Below, piece after piece: positions 16,312 through 19,327 of a stretch of DNA of 19,327 nt. This DNA is from Gammaproteobacteria bacterium. GTDB lineage: Bacteria > Pseudomonadota > Gammaproteobacteria > Xanthomonadales > Xanthomonadaceae. The notes beneath the pieces are model-generated. The model saw nothing but the letters and a program-made list of their open reading frames with translations, did no database searches and was not told the DNA's origin. How positions within the stretch are numbered: position 1 is the stretch's first letter; each line of letters opens with the position of its first letter. The DNA lies in NCBI GenBank assembly GCA_012510865.1, contig JAAZHF010000426.1, positions 1 through 19,327 on the forward strand, given 5' to 3'. Both the position numbers and the translations under genes were made by a program.

Positions 16312-17664
16312 CTATTCACTGAGCTTCCGGATGAGCTTGTCCCAGTCCTCGCGGAGCTTGCCGTCGGTCTGCGTGAGGGTGCGGATCTGGCGGCAGGCGT
16401 GCAGGACCGTGGTGTGGTCCCGCCCCGCGAAGGCATCCCCGATCTCGGGCAGGCTGTGCTCGGTCAGTTCCTTGGCCAGCGCCATCGCCATCTGGCGCGG
16501 GCGGGCCAGCGAACGCGTCCGCTTCTTGCCCAGCAGGTCCTTGATCTGGAGACCGTAGTAGTCTGCCACGGTCCTCTGGATGTTGGCGATGCTGATCGCG
16601 GACTGCTGCGCCCGCAGCAGGTCGCGCAGGGTTTCCTGCGCGAACTCGGCGGTGATCGCGCGGCCGGTGAAGTTGGCCTGCGCCGACAGCGTGTTGAGCG
16701 CGCCCTCGAGGTCGCGCACGTTCGACGGCATCCGCTTCGCGAGCAGGAAGGCCACGTCCTCGGGCACGTGCGTCCCGCGCTCGCGGGCCTTGGCCAGCAC
16801 GATCGCCGCACGGGTCTCGAAGTCCGGCGGGTCGATCGCCACCGGAAGGCCCCAGGCCAGGCGCGACTTCAGCCGCGGCTCCAGCCCCTCCACTTCGCGC
16901 GGGAAGCGGTCGCAGGTCATGATGATCTGCTGCCGGCCCTCGAACAGCGCATTGAAGGTGTGGAAGAACTCCTCCTGCGTGCGGTCCTTGCCGGCGAAGA
17001 ACTGGATGTCGTCGATCAGCAGCGCGTCCAGCTGCTGGAACTGGCGCTTGAACTGGTCCGAGGTCCGTTCCTGCAGCGAGCGGAAGAAGGCGCTGTAGAA
17101 ATCGTTCGAACGCATGTACAGCACCCGCGCCGACGGGTTGTTGCGCCGCATCTCGTTGCCGGCCGCGAACATCAGGTGGGTCTTGCCCAGGCCGGTGCCG
17201 CCGTACAGCAGCAGCGGGTTGTGGGCGCGGTCGCCGGGCTTCTGCGCCGCCTGCCAGGCCGCCGCGCGGCCGAGCTGGTTGCTGCGGCCCTCCACGAAGT
17301 TGTCGAAGGTGTAGTGGCTGTCCAGGTTGCCGTGGAAGGCCGCGGCGCCGGCGGCCGCGCTGGCGGCCGTGGCCGCCGCCGTTGCCGGCGCGCGCGCGGG
17401 TTCCGGCACCGCGCGCGGCAGCGATCCGATTTCCAGCGAAACCTCGCCGCCGCCGCCGAAATGCCCCAGCAGCTCGCGGATCCGCGGCATGTAGCGCTCG
17501 TGCACGGCGTCGCGCACGAAGGCATTGGGCGCGTAGAGGACCGTTGCGTCCTCGCGGCGGGCGACCTGCAGCGGCCTCAGCCAGGTATGCACGTCCTCCG
17601 CCGGGAGTTCGGCTTCCAGGCGTTCGAGGCAGCGGGGCCAGGCATCCATGAATACGTTCGACAT
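16312..17664 (-). CDS. dnaA: Chromosomal replication initiator protein DnaA
   Basis: The 450-residue AAA+ initiator binds DnaA boxes and melts oriC. Domain I (residues 6-75) has [20 protein letters not shown] and WLRPLQ. Domain II is an Ala/Pro-rich linker (about 85-110). The AAA+ domain starts at [12 protein letters not shown] and has Walker A GGTGLGKT (155-162), Walker [10 protein letters not shown] and sensor motifs. Domain IV ends with the DNA-binding signature [18 protein letters not shown] 17664 (MSNVFMDAW) is used here; ATG 17649 (MDAWPRCL) is an equally plausible start as many xanthomonad DnaA proteins begin there. Neither has a clear ribosome-binding site. It is divergent from rpmH. 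Confidence 0.98.
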   Translation of the reverse strand: MSNVFMDAWPRCLERLEAELPAEDVHTWLRPLQVARREDATVLYAPNAFVRDAVHERYMPRIRELLGHFGGGGEVSLEIGSLPRAVPEPARAPATAAATAASAAAGAAAFHGNLDSHYTFDNFVEGRSNQLGRAAAWQAAQKPGDRAHNPLLLYGGTGLGKTHLMFAAGNEMRRNNPSARVLYMRSNDFYSAFFRSLQERTSDQFKRQFQQLDALLIDDIQFFAGKDRTQEEFFHTFNALFEGRQQIIMTCDRFPREVEGLEPRLKSRLAWGLPVAIDPPDFETRAAIVLAKARERGTHVPEDVAFLLAKRMPSNVRDLEGALNTLSAQANFTGRAITAEFAQETLRDLLRAQQSAISIANIQRTVADYYGLQIKDLLGKKRTRSLARPRQMAMALAKELTEHSLPEIGDAFAGRDHTTVLHACRQIRTLTQTDGKLREDWDKLIRKLSE

Positions 17665-17731
17665 ACCGACAGCGGGACCGGCCGCGCGGCGTGGGCGGCC
17701 ACGTGCGGCGGGCGGTGGAAAGGGGCAGGCC

Positions 17732-17740
17732 AGCGTACCA
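17732..17740 (-). promoter_or_regulatory. Possible dnaA promoter, extended -10
   Basis: On the minus strand TGGTACGCT (TACGCT complementary to 17732-17737, preceded by TGG) resembles an extended -10. No good -35 is visible. The resulting leader would be about 60 nt. The rest of the 205-bp dnaA-rpmH gap holds the rpmH promoter and GC-rich DNA. Confidence 0.35.
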
Positions 17741-17797
17741 TCGCGTCCGGGCACGTGCGCGCCGGCGGTCGCCGCCCGGCGGCCCCGCGGGCCTGGA

Positions 17798-17827
17798 TTG
17801 ACCGGGTCCGGCCGCGCGGACTACAAT
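17798..17827 (+). promoter_or_regulatory. rpmH-rnpA promoter (sigma-70 type)
   Basis: TTGACC (17798-17803) and TACAAT (17822-17827) are separated by 18 bp, each one base from the sigma-70 consensus. Transcription would begin near 17834, about 36 bases before the rpmH ATG. This is the best two-box promoter in the window and suits a highly expressed ribosomal protein gene. Confidence 0.78.
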
Positions 17828-17869
17828 CTCCGGTTCTTTCCGCCGCGTTCCCGCATCCGAGCTCACGCT

Positions 17870-18010
17870 ATGGCCACCAAGCGCACTTTCCAACCCAGCA
17901 CCCTCAAGCGCAAGCGCGACCACGGCTTCCGTGCCCGCATGGCGACCGCCGACGGCCGCAAGATCCTTGCCCGCCGCCGCGCCAAGGGCCGCAAGCGCCT
18001 CAGCGCCTGA
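17870..18010 (+). CDS. rpmH: 50S ribosomal protein L34
   Basis: The 46-residue, very basic protein [19 protein letters not shown] followed by [25 protein letters not shown] is the standard L34 sequence (family length 44-47). L34 binds 23S rRNA in the large ribosomal subunit. The ATG is 43 bp after the predicted promoter's -10 box. The stop codon overlaps the rnpA start by one base (TGATG), the usual coupling of L34 with the RNase P protein. Divergent from dnaA, as in most bacteria. Confidence 0.98.
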   Translation: MATKRTFQPSTLKRKRDHGFRARMATADGRKILARRRAKGRKRLSA

Positions 18011-18477
18011 TGTCCGCGGGCGGCCCCCCGCGCGGCCGCCCCACCGTGACCCCCGAGTCGATGGACCGCCGCTTGCCCCGCCAAGCGCGCGTTCGCGTGC
18101 GCGCCGATTTCGACCGCGTGTTCGGCGAAGGCCGGCGCACCGGCACGCCCCTGCTGGCACTGCACCTGCTCCACGACGGCCGGCCGGCGCGCCTCGGCCT
18201 GGCCGTCTCGCGCAAGGTCGACCCGCGCGCGGTCGGACGCAACCGCATCAAGCGCGCGCTCCGCGAGGAATTCCGCGCCATCCGCGCCCTGCTTCCCGAC
18301 GCCGCCTTCGTGGTCGTCGCGCGCCCGGCGGCCGCCGGCGCGAGCCGGACCGCGCTGCGCGAAGCCTTCCACCAGGCGCTCCGCCGCGCCGGCGCGTTGC
18401 CCGCATCCGGCGTGGGCGGCACAATGCCCGCCGCTTCCCCCGTTCCCGCCACGACGCCGCGTCCCGCCGGCGAATGA
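18010..18477 (+). CDS. rnpA: Ribonuclease P protein component
   Basis: This basic protein helps the RNase P RNA remove 5' leaders from tRNA precursors. The RNase P signature is present: RARLGLAVSRKVDPRAVGRNRIKRALREEFR, split as RLGLAVSRK and AVGRNRIKRALREEFR, with the conserved RNxxKR helix. The N-terminal LPRQARVRVRADFDRVFGEGRR is also typical. From ATG 18010 the protein is 155 residues; ATG 18061 (MDRRLPRQARVR) would give 138 and also fits the family. I chose 18010 because it overlaps the rpmH stop. The last 35 residues form a Pro/Ala-rich tail beyond the usual domain. yidC follows after 13 bp. Confidence 0.94.
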   Translation: MSAGGPPRGRPTVTPESMDRRLPRQARVRVRADFDRVFGEGRRTGTPLLALHLLHDGRPARLGLAVSRKVDPRAVGRNRIKRALREEFRAIRALLPDAAFVVVARPAAAGASRTALREAFHQALRRAGALPASGVGGTMPAASPVPATTPRPAGE

Positions 18478-18490
18478 GTGTTCCTGCCTG

Positions 18491-19327
18491 ATGAACCAGA
18501 CCCGTACCTTCCTGATCTTCGCCTGGCTGATGGTGGCGACCCTGCTGTGGATGGAATGGGGCAAGGAGCAGAGGGCGCCCGACACCGCCGCCGAAGCCGC
18601 GGGCGTGGCCGTGGGCGATCCCGCGGGCGCGATCCCGGGCGCACCCGCGCCCGTCGCCGGCGCCGGCGGCGCCGTGCCGTCGGCCCCGGCCGCGGTGCCC
18701 GTGGTGCCGGGGGCCGCTCCGGCCGCGACCGCGCCGGACGCGGGCCTGGTCCGCGTGCGCACCGACGTCCTCGACCTCACCCTGCGCGGCGGCGCCGTGG
18801 TCCGCGCCGACCTGCTGCGCTTCCCGGAGACCCGCGACGAGGACAGCGCCCCGGTGCGCCTGTTCGACGACGACCCGGCGGCGCTGTACGCGGCGCAGAG
18901 CGGCTGGGTCAGCGCCACCAGCGCCGCGCCCACGCACGAGGCCGGGTTCGTGCCCGAGGGCGGCGGCGACCGCGTGCTGGCCGCGGACGCCGACACCATC
19001 GAAGTCCCGTTCACCTGGACCGGGCCGGACGGCGTCAGCATCCGCCGCAGCTACGTCCTCACCCGCGGCAGCTATGCCATCGAGGTCCTCGACACGGTCG
19101 TCAACCGCGGCCAGGCGCCCTGGCAGGGCCACGTCTACCGGCAGCTGATCCGCCTGCCGCGCACGATCAAGACCGGATGGACCAATCCCGAGTCCTTCAG
19201 CCTCTACGGCGCGGCCTGGTTCAGCCCGGGCCAGTCCTACGAGCGCGTGCGCTACACCGACTTCGCCGACGAAGGCCCGGTCAACGCGCGCCAGACCGGC
19301 GGCTGGCTCGCCATGCTCCAGCACCAC
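18491..19327 (+). CDS. yidC: Membrane protein insertase YidC, N-terminal part (cut by window end)
   Basis: The frame starts at ATG 18491 and stays open for 279 codons to the window end. The N-terminus MNQTRTFLIFAWLMVATLLW is the first membrane helix, followed by an Ala/Pro/Val-rich linker (about residues 35-80). The large periplasmic domain of proteobacterial YidC follows: VRVRTDVLDLTLRGGAVVRADLL, FTWTGPDGVSIRRSYVLTRGSY and GWLAMLQHH. The conserved insertase core helices would lie beyond the window. YidC inserts inner-membrane proteins alone or with SecYEG. No yidD gene is present between rnpA and yidC (13-bp gap), unlike in many gammaproteobacteria. Confidence 0.97.
   Translation, partial: MNQTRTFLIFAWLMVATLLWMEWGKEQRAPDTAAEAAGVAVGDPAGAIPGAPAPVAGAGGAVPSAPAAVPVVPGAAPAATAPDAGLVRVRTDVLDLTLRGGAVVRADLLRFPETRDEDSAPVRLFDDDPAALYAAQSGWVSATSAAPTHEAGFVPEGGGDRVLAADADTIEVPFTWTGPDGVSIRRSYVLTRGSYAIEVLDTVVNRGQAPWQGHVYRQLIRLPRTIKTGWTNPESFSLYGAAWFSPGQSYERVRYTDFADEGPVNARQTGGWLAMLQHH

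Noticed and set aside
18478..18490. Possible yidD between rnpA and yidC
   Set aside because: Only 13 bases separate the two genes, and no other frame there resembles YidD.
17863..19041. 392-codon minus-strand open frame opposite rpmH, rnpA and yidC
   Set aside because: Shadow frame: rpmH, rnpA and yidC are all clear on the plus strand.

Overview
The window is very GC-rich DNA from the replication-origin region of a gammaproteobacterial chromosome. Gene order and protein wording point to the Xanthomonadaceae/Lysobacteraceae (Lysobacter, Luteimonas or Xanthomonas-like). The main clues are rpmH and dnaA diverging from each other, then dnaN-recF-gyrB, and a tonB-exbB-exbD-exbD cluster ending next to pdxJ, an arrangement known from Xanthomonas. 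Genus is an inference; no rRNA is present.

Left part (1-5460): accessory and housekeeping genes. It opens with the 3' end of a class 1 fructose-1,6-bisphosphatase. A small array of REP-like repeats follows, with five tandem 19-bp units closed by an inverted copy, then a 2-oxoglutarate/Fe(II) oxygenase. Running leftward are a PA0069-family radical SAM protein, a phytochrome-type histidine kinase without a sensor module, and an Rcp-like response regulator overlapping the kinase by 4 bp. Rightward and divergent from the radical SAM gene is a two-HKD cardiolipin synthase that lacks a conventional start codon, then a small unrecognised membrane protein.

Middle (5493-11010): pdxJ faces, across a terminator, a leftward TonB energy-transduction operon (tonB, exbB, exbD1, exbD2). 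It is preceded by a secreted TPR protein and an M48 lipoprotein metalloprotease, which together look like an envelope quality-control pair.

Right part (11078-19327): gyrB, recF, dnaN and dnaA run leftward; rpmH, rnpA and yidC (cut by the window end) run rightward. The dnaN-dnaA gap looks like oriC, with an AT-rich stretch and a perfect 14-bp inverted repeat whose arms each carry a DnaA-box-like 9-mer. Around recF there are four parS-like sites (GTTCCACGTGGAAC or one base off) within 1.2 kb. Two are intergenic and two lie inside recF, where they encode Phe-His-Val-Glu. Together these features make the right half a combined replication-initiation and segregation centre.

Most of the window is ordinary core genome. 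I did not find a convincing new multi-gene system. The signals most worth checking are the parS cluster, the paired DnaA-box repeat, the repeat array, and the start region of the cardiolipin synthase.
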